6,890 bases of DNA, taken from Oscillibacter sp. Its GTDB lineage: Bacteria; Bacillota; Clostridia; Oscillospirales; Oscillospiraceae. Both the position numbers and the translations under genes were made by a program. Shown piece after piece: positions 1 to 5,835 of the stretch. The notes under the pieces are model-generated. The model worked only from the letters and a program-made list of their open reading frames with translations. It was not told the DNA's origin and did not search any database. The DNA is taken from positions 1-6,890 of the forward strand of contig JAKSQE010000068.1 of NCBI GenBank assembly GCA_024404295.1. Reading direction: 5' to 3'. The first letter of the stretch is position 1; each line of letters starts with the position of its first letter.

Positions 1-16
1 TTCCGTGGGATGACGC

Positions 17-48
17 AAAAAACCGGAGCTTCAAAGCTCCGGTTTTTT
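17..48 (-). terminator. Intrinsic terminator after lysC-asd, probably bidirectional
   Basis: This is a perfect inverted repeat with 14-15 bp arms (17-31 and 34-48) around a tiny TCAA loop. The GC-rich core CCGGAGC pairs with GCTCCGG, and six A residues on one side face six T residues on the other. It lies 26 bases beyond the asd stop codon, so it most likely ends the lysC-asd transcript. Because both strands end in a T tract, it could also stop a convergent transcript from left of the window, where only 16 bases are visible. Confidence 0.93.
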
Positions 49-74
49 AACTCCAAACTATGGGATTTTTTCTC

Positions 75-1082
75 TTACAGGTCCTGAATCACCAGTTCCG
101 CAATCTGGACTGCGTTGGTGGCAGCGCCTTTGCGCACCTGGTCGCCACAGCACCAGATGTTCAGACCGTTATCACTGGTCAAGTCGTCACGAATACGACC
201 GACATAAACGATGTCCTGATCACTGGTATCCAAAGGCATGGGATAAATTTTGTTCTTCAGATCGTCCACCAGTTTTGCGCCGGGAGCGTTCGCAATCAAC
301 TCTTTTGCACGCGCGACAGTGATCTTCTCCTTCGTGCGCACGACGATTGAAACGCTATGGCTGCGAACAACAGGAACACGAACGCAGGTGCAGCTGACCT
401 TCAGATCAGGCAGATGCATGATCTTGCGGCCCTCATTCTGCATTTTCATCTCTTCGGAGGTATATCCCTCAAACTGCTCGCCACCGATCTGCGGAATGAC
501 GTTATAGGCGATCTGATACTGAAACACCTTGGGTTCGACCTTTTTGCCCACACGCAGATCTTCGACTTCCTGCATCAGTTCCTTAGGACCGCCGGCACCG
601 GCACCGGAGGTTGCCTGATAGGAAGAAGCAACGATGGACTCGATGGGGCTGTCCTGATTCAGTGCGTTGATCGCCACCAGAGAAACGATGGTCGTGCAGT
701 TGGGGTTGGCAATAATGCCGTGGTGGTTCTTAACGTCTTCCGGGTTGATCTCGGGAATCACCAAAGGCACATTGGGATCCAGACGGAAGGCACTGGAGTT
801 ATCCACAAACACAGCACCCGCTTTGACGATGGCAGGAGCAAACTGCTCGGCAATGTTATTTTCTGCTGCACCAAGTACGATGTCCATGCCCTGGAATGCC
901 TCATCGCAAGCTAATTCCACTGCAATATCCTGTCCGCGGAACTGCATGATCTTGCCAACACTATGCTCGCTGGCCAACAGATGAAGTTCGCTAATGGGGA
1001 AATCACGTTCCGTCAGGATCTTCATCATCTCCTGACCGACAGCACCGGTAGCACCGAGAATTGCAACTTTAAACTTTTTCAT
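75..1082 (-). CDS. asd: Aspartate-semialdehyde dehydrogenase
   Basis: This cytosolic enzyme reduces 4-aspartyl phosphate to aspartate 4-semialdehyde with NADPH, the branch point towards lysine/diaminopimelate, threonine and methionine. The 335-residue length is normal for the family. The N-terminal Rossmann loop GATGAVG is at residues 10-16. The catalytic cysteine is C129 in NPNCTT, and the active-site histidine is H242 in VVRSHSVS. The substrate-binding segments are also present: AFRLDP near R100, and YQATSGAG at 155-162. The ATG start has a GAGGGA ribosome binding site at 1090-1095. It is the second gene of a lysC-asd operon, only 16 bases after the lysC stop, so it is surely co-transcribed and probably translationally coupled. 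The family assignment is secure. Confidence 0.97.
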   Translation of the reverse strand: MKKFKVAILGATGAVGQEMMKILTERDFPISELHLLASEHSVGKIMQFRGQDIAVELACDEAFQGMDIVLGAAENNIAEQFAPAIVKAGAVFVDNSSAFRLDPNVPLVIPEINPEDVKNHHGIIANPNCTTIVSLVAINALNQDSPIESIVASSYQATSGAGAGGPKELMQEVEDLRVGKKVEPKVFQYQIAYNVIPQIGGEQFEGYTSEEMKMQNEGRKIMHLPDLKVSCTCVRVPVVRSHSVSIVVRTKEKITVARAKELIANAPGAKLVDDLKNKIYPMPLDTSDQDIVYVGRIRDDLTSDNGLNIWCCGDQVRKGAATNAVQIAELVIQDL

Positions 1083-1098
1083 GTTCTCTTCCCTCTTA

Positions 1099-2415
1099 TC
1101 ACTTCACGAAACTGTCATACAGCACGCGAATGGTATTATCATAGTCTTTATTATCTACACCCACAATGATGTTCATTTCATCTGGGCCCTGGGTGATCAT
1201 ACGAATGTTGATGCCATGCTCGCCGAGGCGTGCAAAGATCTTACCGGAAACGCCGGCTTTAGACGCCATCTTACGGCCAACAGCTGCCACAATGCCGATA
1301 TTCTCCGTGACATGGATCTTCTCCGGATTGAACTCCTCCTGAATCTCGCCCAGCATCTGGTAAAGGCATTTGCTGGCCTTTACACTATCAACGACCATAG
1401 AAACCGTGTCAATACCGTTTGGCATATACTCTACATTGACACCGTATTTCTCAACGATCTTAATAATCTTGCGGACGATGCCAAGCTCAGAAGACATCCC
1501 GCTTTTGCTGATATTAATAATAGAAAAATTCTTCTTGCCAGCAATACCGGTAATGAAGCGATTATCTTCTGCTTCCTGCTCTGCAAAACTCTCACGAATC
1601 ATCGTACCGGGGTGATCCGGCTGATTTGTATTGCGGATGTTCAAAGCGATTTTCTTTTCACGTACAGGGAAAATAGTCTGCTCATGCAGTACCTGCGCGC
1701 CAATATAGCTTAGTTCTCGAAGTTCTGAATACGTTATCTGTTTAATGGTCTCCGGGTTGTCCACAATACGAGGATCGGCCATCAGGAAACCGGAAACATC
1801 GGTCCAGTTCTCATAAACATCCGCATCCAGTGCGGCTGCCGCCAAAGCGCCGGTAATATCACTTCCGCCTCTGGTAAAGGTCTTGATTGCGCCGTCCGGC
1901 ATAACACCATAAAAACCGGGAATCACAACCTTATGACCGCCCACGATCTTTTTCAGTGTCTGATAACTCTCATCCTCATTTACACTGCCATCCAGGTTAA
2001 ACTTCAGCCAAACAGCAGCATCAACAAATTCAAAGCCCAGATAATCTGCCATTAATCTGGCAGAGAAATACTCGCCGCGAGAAACTAACTCATCTTCGGA
2101 AATCCCACTGTCAATCTTCTCCCGCAGAACAGCAAACTCGCTTTCAATATCCGTACTCAATCCCAATGCATCTCGAACGCTGATATAACGATCGCAGATC
2201 ATCTTCCAAATCTCATCGCAGCTGACACCGTACTTCTTATGCGCATGGCAAAGATATAACAGATCCGTGATCTTATGGTCGTCCTTAAAACGTTTGCCCG
2301 CAGCAGAAACAACAACGACCTTTCGATCGGGATCCGCATCCACAATCGCTTTTACCTTGGCATACTGGGTTTCATCTGCCATAGAGGATCCGCCGAATTT
2401 AAGCACCTTTAACAT
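1099..2415 (-). CDS. lysC: Aspartate kinase (monofunctional, ACT-domain regulated)
   Basis: This enzyme phosphorylates L-aspartate with ATP, the first committed step of the aspartate family pathway. The kinase domain (about 1-280) begins with KFGGSSMAD at 6-14, followed by SRGEYFSARLMA at 112-123, TRGGSDITGA at 181-190 and WTDVSGFLMADPR at 204-216. Two C-terminal ACT segments follow, at about 295-355 and 370-435, where such enzymes bind lysine and/or threonine as feedback inhibitors (family knowledge; the effector cannot be read from the sequence). At 438 residues it is a full-length single-function kinase with no homoserine dehydrogenase fusion. The ATG is preceded by AAGGAA at 2421-2426 with a 5-base spacer. 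The gene heads an operon with asd and has its own promoter. The symbol lysC is by convention; several aspartokinase paralogue names exist. Confidence 0.95.
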   Translation of the reverse strand: MLKVLKFGGSSMADETQYAKVKAIVDADPDRKVVVVSAAGKRFKDDHKITDLLYLCHAHKKYGVSCDEIWKMICDRYISVRDALGLSTDIESEFAVLREKIDSGISEDELVSRGEYFSARLMADYLGFEFVDAAVWLKFNLDGSVNEDESYQTLKKIVGGHKVVIPGFYGVMPDGAIKTFTRGGSDITGALAAAALDADVYENWTDVSGFLMADPRIVDNPETIKQITYSELRELSYIGAQVLHEQTIFPVREKKIALNIRNTNQPDHPGTMIRESFAEQEAEDNRFITGIAGKKNFSIINISKSGMSSELGIVRKIIKIVEKYGVNVEYMPNGIDTVSMVVDSVKASKCLYQMLGEIQEEFNPEKIHVTENIGIVAAVGRKMASKAGVSGKIFARLGEHGINIRMITQGPDEMNIIVGVDNKDYDNTIRVLYDSFVK

Positions 2416-2480
2416 ATTTTTTCCTTCTTTATCCCATTTGTTTATGCGTTATTCTCTCTATACACATAGTGCTAACAAAA

Positions 2481-2513
2481 CAGGCGTTTTTGTTTTTGTA
2501 TCAAAAACACCTG
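2481..2513 (-). promoter_or_regulatory. lysC leader hairpin with trailing T tract (possible attenuator)
   Basis: The arms 2481-2492 and 2502-2513 pair over 12 bp around a 9-base loop. In the minus-strand RNA every position pairs, one as a G-U wobble, whereas on the plus strand that position is a C/A mismatch. This fits an RNA structure made in the lysC direction. The stem base CAGG/CCTG is followed at once by TTTTGTTAG, as in an intrinsic terminator, but the upper stem is AU-rich. It begins about 10 bases after the predicted transcription start and ends 65 bases before the lysC start codon. It could be an attenuator or a 5' mRNA-stabilising hairpin; which one is inference. Confidence 0.6.
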
Positions 2514-2529
2514 CTTTCTATTTGTAGAC

Positions 2530-2558
2530 AGTATACCATATATTTATGCAAATTGCAA
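2530..2558 (-). promoter_or_regulatory. Promoter of lysC-asd (sigma-A type, extended -10)
   Basis: Read on the minus strand, the -35 box is TTGCAA at 2553-2558 (4 of 6 to consensus). A spacer of exactly 17 bases leads to the -10 box TATACT at 2530-2535 (5 of 6). The bases TGG directly before the -10 box make an extended -10. The predicted start of transcription is near 2523, giving a leader of about 107 bases before lysC. That is too short for a lysine riboswitch, which needs roughly 170 bases or more (family knowledge). Confidence 0.75.
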
Positions 2559-2605
2559 GAATGAGATTGCTTGTCTTTGTATGCAGTACCAATACTCGGA
2601 AAGCA

Positions 2606-2644
2606 ACAGCGCCGCTGCGGAAACCATTCCCGCAGTGGCGCTGT
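2606..2644 (-). terminator. Terminator after the rubrerythrin-rhodanese operon
   Basis: The two 15-base arms (2606-2620 and 2630-2644) pair with a single mismatch around a 9-base loop. The stem is very GC-rich (GCGCCGCTGCGG type). It starts 3 bases after the rhodanese stop codon. The T tract on the minus strand is weak (TTGCTTTCC), so termination may be partial. The single odd pair is a G-T wobble on the plus strand and C/A on the minus strand. Confidence 0.75.
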
Positions 2645-2647
2645 CAT

Positions 2648-2959
2648 TTAATCCTGTGTCGTTTCAAAGGGCCAATCTACGATTCCCCCGAAATTGAAAA
2701 CCATCCGATACCCAAGCCGCTCTAAAATCATTGCAGCCTGTCCGGCGCGAATTCCACTTTTGCAATAAACAAGAACTTTTTTCTCTTTATCAGGAATAAT
2801 CCCTTCTGCCTTTTCCGGCAGTTCAGCTAAGGGTATGGATATACTCTTCAGTATATGCCCTTGTACATATTCCCCTGGTGTCCGCACATCCAGAATGTAG
2901 CAATCGGTTTCCGTATCCATGATCTCTTTTGCGCGCTGAGGTGTAATCACTTGGATCAT
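2648..2959 (-). CDS. Single-domain rhodanese-like sulfurtransferase
   Basis: This is a small, soluble rhodanese-fold protein of 103 residues, the usual size of the single-domain form. The fold markers are ILDVRTPGEY near residues 22-31, the GHI segment, and VLVYCKSGIRAG, in which C66 is the persulfide-carrying cysteine and CKSGIR the six-residue active-site loop. The C-terminal NFGGIVDW is also typical. Family members move sulfane sulfur; the actual acceptor is unknown. It lies just behind rubrerythrin and is probably co-transcribed. I chose the ATG at 2959, five bases after the rubrerythrin stop. A TTG at 2968 that overlaps that stop as TTGA would add three residues. Neither start has a clear ribosome binding site, so translation probably depends on coupling to rubrerythrin. 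Confidence 0.9.
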   Translation of the reverse strand: MIQVITPQRAKEIMDTETDCYILDVRTPGEYVQGHILKSISIPLAELPEKAEGIIPDKEKKVLVYCKSGIRAGQAAMILERLGYRMVFNFGGIVDWPFETTQD

Positions 2960-2964
2960 AGAGA

Positions 2965-3501
2965 TCAATAGTTTTCTGCGTGAACTTCGAAATAGGCCTG
3001 AGGATGATTACAAACAGGGCAAACTTCCGGTGCAGAAACACCGACAACAATATGGCCGCAGTTCCGGCACTCCCAAATCTGCACACCGGACTTTTCAAAT
3101 ACCTGCTTCGTCTCCACATTCTTCAGCAGAGCACGATAGCGCTCCTCATGGCTCTTCTCAATAGCCAGAACACCACGGAACTTAGCAGCCAATTCAGGAA
3201 AGCCTTCCTCCTCTGCTTCGCGGGCCATGCGATCGTACATATCCGTCCACTCAGCATTCTCGCCCTCTGCGGCATGAAGCAGGTTTTCAGCAGTATCGCC
3301 CAGCTCACCTAACTCCTTGAACCACAGCTTCGCATGCTCTTTCTCATTATCGGCCGTGTGCAAAAACAATGCTGCAATCTGCTCATAGCCAGCCTTCTTT
3401 GCAACAGAAGCAAAATAAGTATACTTATTGCGTGCCTGAGATTCGCCTGCAAAAGCTTCCCAAAGATTTTTCTCTGTTTTAGTACCTGCATACTTGTTCA
3501 T
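2965..3501 (-). CDS. rbr: Rubrerythrin
   Basis: This is a cytoplasmic non-haem diiron peroxidase of anaerobes that reduces hydrogen peroxide with electrons from a rubredoxin-type centre. The protein has 178 residues. The N-terminal ferritin-like four-helix bundle carries E20 (in AGESQARNKY), E53 and H56 (in DNEKEHAKLW), and the second E-x-x-H pair E115/H118. The C-terminal rubredoxin-like knuckle has C145-x2-C148 and C161-x2-C164. I place the start at the ATG at 3501 because GGAGGA (3509-3514) lies exactly 7 bases upstream. An in-frame ATG at 3516 would add five residues but overlaps that ribosome binding site and has no good site of its own. The gene has its own promoter and is followed by a rhodanese, which suggests an oxidative-stress and sulfur unit (inference). 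Confidence 0.96.
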   Translation of the reverse strand: MNKYAGTKTEKNLWEAFAGESQARNKYTYFASVAKKAGYEQIAALFLHTADNEKEHAKLWFKELGELGDTAENLLHAAEGENAEWTDMYDRMAREAEEEGFPELAAKFRGVLAIEKSHEERYRALLKNVETKQVFEKSGVQIWECRNCGHIVVGVSAPEVCPVCNHPQAYFEVHAENY

Positions 3502-3508
3502 TTGATTT

Positions 3509-3514
3509 TCCTCC
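3509..3514 (-). promoter_or_regulatory. Ribosome binding site that fixes the rubrerythrin start
   Basis: GGAGGA lies 7 bases before the ATG at 3501. The upstream in-frame ATG (3514-3516) runs directly into this site, so it is unlikely to be the main start. Confidence 0.85.
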
Positions 3515-3619
3515 ATTTCAATGATTCAGATATAAGCAAAGATTTATTTTTGGGGGAAAAAAGTGGGACTCACTTCTGTCTCCATTACTCCCTATATCAA
3601 AATCCTCTTCTACGCTCTT

Positions 3620-3648
3620 AGAATACGAGAATCTATTTCATCTGTCAA
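3620..3648 (-). promoter_or_regulatory. Promoter of the rubrerythrin-rhodanese operon
   Basis: On the minus strand there is a perfect -35 box TTGACA (3643-3648), a 17-base spacer, and the -10 box TATTCT (3620-3625; 4 of 6). The predicted start is near 3613, leaving a leader of about 110 bases. I see no convincing PerR-type inverted repeat over it. Confidence 0.75.
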
Positions 3649-3670
3649 GAATATGAGTGCGATTATAAAC

Positions 3671-3700
3671 TGAGTGGCGTCGCTTTCGCAACGCCACTCA
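3671..3700 (-). terminator. Terminator after the pit-DUF47 operon, GAAA tetraloop
   Basis: A ten-base arm TGAGTGGCGT (3671-3680) pairs perfectly with 3691-3700. In the minus-strand RNA the stem continues through a U-G and two G-C pairs to a GAAA (GNRA) tetraloop, 13 pairs in all. The stem lies 23 bases after the DUF47 stop. The tail GTTTATAAT is only moderately U-rich. That tail contains a TATAAT (3662-3667), but the clearer rubrerythrin promoter lies about 40 bases further on. Confidence 0.82.
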
Positions 3701-3723
3701 AATAAATCGATTCAGAAAAAGAA

Positions 3724-4326
3724 TTACTTCTTCACCAGAACTGTCAGCATCATATCTGCTGCATGGTCTGCCATATCAGAAGCGTGGTTCAGGTGGTTGT
3801 AAACCTCACGATACTTCAGGATCTTCTTGATGTCATCCTGCTCAAACAGAGCTGCAACAGCCTGATGGAACTGCTTGTTCAGCTGATTCTCCAGCTTCTT
3901 AACGCGGACGGCAGCGGCGTCGCTGGCCTTGGTGTCGGTTTCGATCAAGGAAACGCACTTGTGCATTTCCTTAGCGATCTCCAACAGAGTTGCGGACATC
4001 TCAGCGCAAGCTGCATCGGGAACAATGCCATAGATGCGGGACTCCTTAACGGTGTTCCAAGCGTAGTCGGTCACATCGTCGATGGTACCGGACAGGCGAT
4101 ACAGATCCTCGCGGTCAATGGGAGTGATGAAGGTGGCATACAGCTCATCGCACAGCTTATGACGAATATCGTCAGCCTCTTTCTCGATGTTCTTCACCTT
4201 GTCGCCGCACTCTTCAGTGGGGGTTGCGCAGTAAGCGCACAGAGCAGCGCAGGCCTCCTCAGCCTTAGCAGCCTGATCTTCCAGCTGTACAAAAAACGGG
4301 TCCTTATGCTTACCGAAAATACCCAT
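3724..4326 (-). CDS. DUF47 family (PhoU-like) protein, Pit partner
   Basis: This 200-residue, all-helical soluble protein belongs to the DUF47/PhoU_div family. These proteins are commonly encoded beside Pit phosphate transporters and are thought to control their activity or phosphate signalling; the mechanism is not established. Diagnostic segments are EKEADDIRHKL in the first helical pair, then TFITPIDREDLYRLSGTIDD, the family's most conserved stretch, whose acidic residues resemble the metal-binding PhoU motifs. Near the C-terminus YNHLNHASDMADHAADMM repeats the acidic pattern. The ATG is preceded by AGGAGG at 4335-4340, about 8 bases away. It starts 37 bases after the Pit stop with no promoter or hairpin between, so the two genes form an operon. 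It is sometimes labelled a phosphate transport regulator, and I give no symbol. Confidence 0.92.
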   Translation of the reverse strand: MGIFGKHKDPFFVQLEDQAAKAEEACAALCAYCATPTEECGDKVKNIEKEADDIRHKLCDELYATFITPIDREDLYRLSGTIDDVTDYAWNTVKESRIYGIVPDAACAEMSATLLEIAKEMHKCVSLIETDTKASDAAAVRVKKLENQLNKQFHQAVAALFEQDDIKKILKYREVYNHLNHASDMADHAADMMLTVLVKK

Positions 4327-4363
4327 AACAAAATCCTCCTATGTTTTAACTTTCAAATATTTA

Positions 4364-5386
4364 TCAGAATACCAAACGGAAAACGAAAAACAGGATTGCA
4401 CCCAATGTGCCAACAATAGGAATCGTGATGATCCAGGAAGTAATGATCTTACCCATAACACCCCAGTGAACATGCTTATAATGCTCTGCAGAACCGACGC
4501 CCATGATAGAAGAAGAAACGATCTGGCTTGCAGAAACCGGTGCGCCGACCATGGATGCACCCAGAATTACTGCGCCGGCAGTAAACTGAGAGGCAAAGGA
4601 GTGAACCGGGCGGACACGATAAATGCCGGTGCCAACGGTCTTGATGATGCCAAAGCCACCCAGCATAATACCGGAGGAAAGCATCAAAGCTGCAAGTGCA
4701 ATGCCCCACAGGGGGAAATCCGTTGCGCTGGTGCCATAGAAAATAGACATCAGAATCATAATGATACCCAGAGACTTCTGAGAGTCATTGTAAGGGTGGT
4801 TGAAAGCAAGGAATGCCATCATGAGCCACTGGATGTACACGAAGAACTTATTCACGCCGCGGGAAGCCTTCTTCAGCAAGAAAAGAGTAATCTTCATAAC
4901 AACAAAACCAACCACAAAGGAAATTGCGGGAGTCAGGAAGATCATCAGAACAACCTTGCCAAAGAAATAGTCCCAGCTAATATTAGATGCGCCGTAAGCT
5001 GCAAGACCTGCGCCAACAACACCACCGATCAATGCGTGGGAAGAAGAAGCCGGAATACCGAGTTTCCACGTCAGCAGGTTCCAACTGATTGCAGAAACGA
5101 TACCCGCAGTAATGAAGGCCAATGCAACGGACTTCATAGACGGATCGGAATACAGAGATGCATTCACCAACTTCTGCATCGTACCAGAAACGCTTGCACC
5201 CAAAACAAGAATTGCAAAGGGTGAAAGGAATTCCACAAGGCCCGCCATTGCCAGCGCAACCTTGGGTCGCATTGCACGACTAGCAATCAGCGTTGCGACA
5301 ACGTTGCATCCATCATGGAAGCCGTTAACAAACGTAAAGCTGAAGACCAGCACGCACAGCACGATTAAGGTGATCGTGTTTGCCAT
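4364..5386 (-). CDS. pit: Inorganic phosphate transporter, Pit family
   Basis: This is an integral membrane transporter (PiT/PHO-4 family) that brings in phosphate by coupling to a cation; H+ or Na+ cannot be decided here. The 340-residue protein is almost wholly hydrophobic helices. The family's inverted duplication is visible: NGFHDGCNVVAT (21-32) in the first half matches AFNHPYNDSQKSLG (194-207) in the second, and IPASSSHALIGGVVGAG (111-127) matches APVSASQIVSSSIMGVG (282-298). The start is the ATG at 5386, with GGAGG 7 bases upstream and a hydrophobic first helix right behind it. A longer frame to 5440 would add 18 polar residues that run through the ribosome binding site and the palindrome, so I reject it. 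The gene ends in a double stop (TGATAA). It is the first gene of an operon with the DUF47 partner. The symbol is by family. Confidence 0.93.
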   Translation of the reverse strand: MANTITLIVLCVLVFSFTFVNGFHDGCNVVATLIASRAMRPKVALAMAGLVEFLSPFAILVLGASVSGTMQKLVNASLYSDPSMKSVALAFITAGIVSAISWNLLTWKLGIPASSSHALIGGVVGAGLAAYGASNISWDYFFGKVVLMIFLTPAISFVVGFVVMKITLFLLKKASRGVNKFFVYIQWLMMAFLAFNHPYNDSQKSLGIIMILMSIFYGTSATDFPLWGIALAALMLSSGIMLGGFGIIKTVGTGIYRVRPVHSFASQFTAGAVILGASMVGAPVSASQIVSSSIMGVGSAEHYKHVHWGVMGKIITSWIITIPIVGTLGAILFFVFRLVF

Positions 5387-5393
5387 AGATACC

Positions 5394-5398
5394 CCTCC
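5394..5398 (-). promoter_or_regulatory. Ribosome binding site that fixes the pit start
   Basis: GGAGG lies 7 bases before the ATG at 5386. It sits inside the longer in-frame extension, which argues against the upstream start at 5440. Confidence 0.85.
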
Positions 5399-5429
5399 AT
5401 ACATGCTATTTTTGTGGGAAAAAATGCGG

Positions 5430-5455
5430 AATTTTCGCAAACGTTTGCGAAAATT
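5430..5455. promoter_or_regulatory. Perfect 26-bp palindrome with LacI/PurR-type core
   Basis: Every base of the two 13-base halves is complementary. The core CGCAAACGTTTGCG resembles operators of LacI-family regulators, being nearly the PurR box and matching a catabolite-responsive element at all fixed positions except the outermost pair. It lies 44-69 bases before the pit start codon, about 160 bases downstream of the best promoter. In RNA it would form a long hairpin, followed on the minus strand after five bases (CCGCA) by a T6 run. It may be a DNA operator, an RNA hairpin, or both; the choice is inference. Confidence 0.65.
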
Positions 5456-5467
5456 AGAAATAAAAAT

Positions 5468-5487
5468 ACTCGATAGTTCTATCGAGT
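5468..5487 (-). promoter_or_regulatory. pit leader hairpin followed by a T-rich tract (terminator-like)
   Basis: The arms ACTCGATAG and CTATCGAGT are perfect 9-base inverted repeats separated by two bases. As RNA they form an 8-bp stem with a four-base loop. On the minus strand the stem is followed directly by ATTTTTATTTC, as in an intrinsic terminator lying inside the pit leader. It may be an attenuator or a second operator. Confidence 0.55.
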
Positions 5488-5495
5488 CCTTTGCA

Positions 5496-5515
5496 TGAAG
5501 CCGATATCGACTTCA
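5496..5515. repeat. Third palindrome of the pit leader
   Basis: TGAAG-x-CGATATCG-x-CTTCA is a 20-base inverted repeat with one non-complementary pair. In minus-strand RNA that pair is a U-G wobble, so the arms can pair throughout. It shares the CGATA/TATCG core with the palindrome at 5468-5487. No T tract follows it. Confidence 0.5.
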
Positions 5516-5624
5516 ATTCTGCTGAAATTTGCCTGCTTACCAAGCGAAAAAACAGCAGTTGCGATGATTGAAGACAGAACCACGTGGAATGAGCTTCCCT
5601 GCCCTCAAATTTATTGTGTGATAC

Positions 5625-5653
5625 AGTATAATCGTCTACGTCAAATAAGTCAA
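5625..5653 (-). promoter_or_regulatory. Promoter of the pit-DUF47 operon
   Basis: On the minus strand the -35 box is TTGACT (5648-5653; 5 of 6), followed by a 17-base spacer and the -10 box TATACT (5625-5630; 5 of 6). Upstream lies an A/T-rich stretch that could act as an UP element. The predicted start is near 5618, about 230 bases before the pit start codon. No clear Pho-box direct repeats are seen. Confidence 0.78.
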
Positions 5654-5799
5654 CACTTTTTTCGATAAAATAACCAAATTTTTTCTAAAATATCTTTTCT
5701 TCCTATTTAACAATGCATATATACTCTTTTTCTGTTTTTTTCATACTTTTGACTCCACTATTTTTTCCCCACTTATCGCTATTCAAAGTGAAGCAATCA

Positions 5800-5835
5800 A
5801 TCAGGCACTGTGCAACAACGTGCACAGTGCCTGAT
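5800..5835 (-). terminator. Hairpin terminator after the GH25 lysozyme gene
   Basis: Perfect 15-base arms (5800-5814 and 5821-5835) surround a six-base loop, beginning 21 bases after the lysozyme stop. The tail on the minus strand (TGATTGCTTC) is poor in T, so termination may be inefficient or need a factor. Nine bases of the arm, CAGGCACTG, also occur at the lysozyme stop codon (5858-5866). Confidence 0.7.

Noticed and set aside
357..914. Long plus-strand frame opposite asd, and similar ones opposite lysC, DUF47 and pit
   Set aside because: They are antisense shadows of well-identified genes, with compositions and sequences unlike real proteins and no ribosome binding sites.
2416..2530. Lysine riboswitch or T-box upstream of lysC
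   Set aside because: The leader is only about 107 bases and shows a single hairpin, with no T-box motif and no multi-helix core.
3662..3690. TATAAT beside the DUF47 terminator as a rubrerythrin promoter
   Set aside because: The matching -35 (TTGCGA, 18-base spacer) lies inside the terminator stem, and a better TTGACA promoter with a 17-base spacer is at 3620-3648.
5387..5440. N-terminal extension of Pit starting at 5440
   Set aside because: The extra 18 residues are polar and are encoded by the palindrome and the ribosome binding site of the ATG at 5386; the first membrane helix starts right after 5386.
5580..5598. Short palindrome CCACGTGG and a GGAA/TTCC stem in the pit leader
   Set aside because: They are too short to claim as separate functional sites; mentioned only as part of a possible leader domain.
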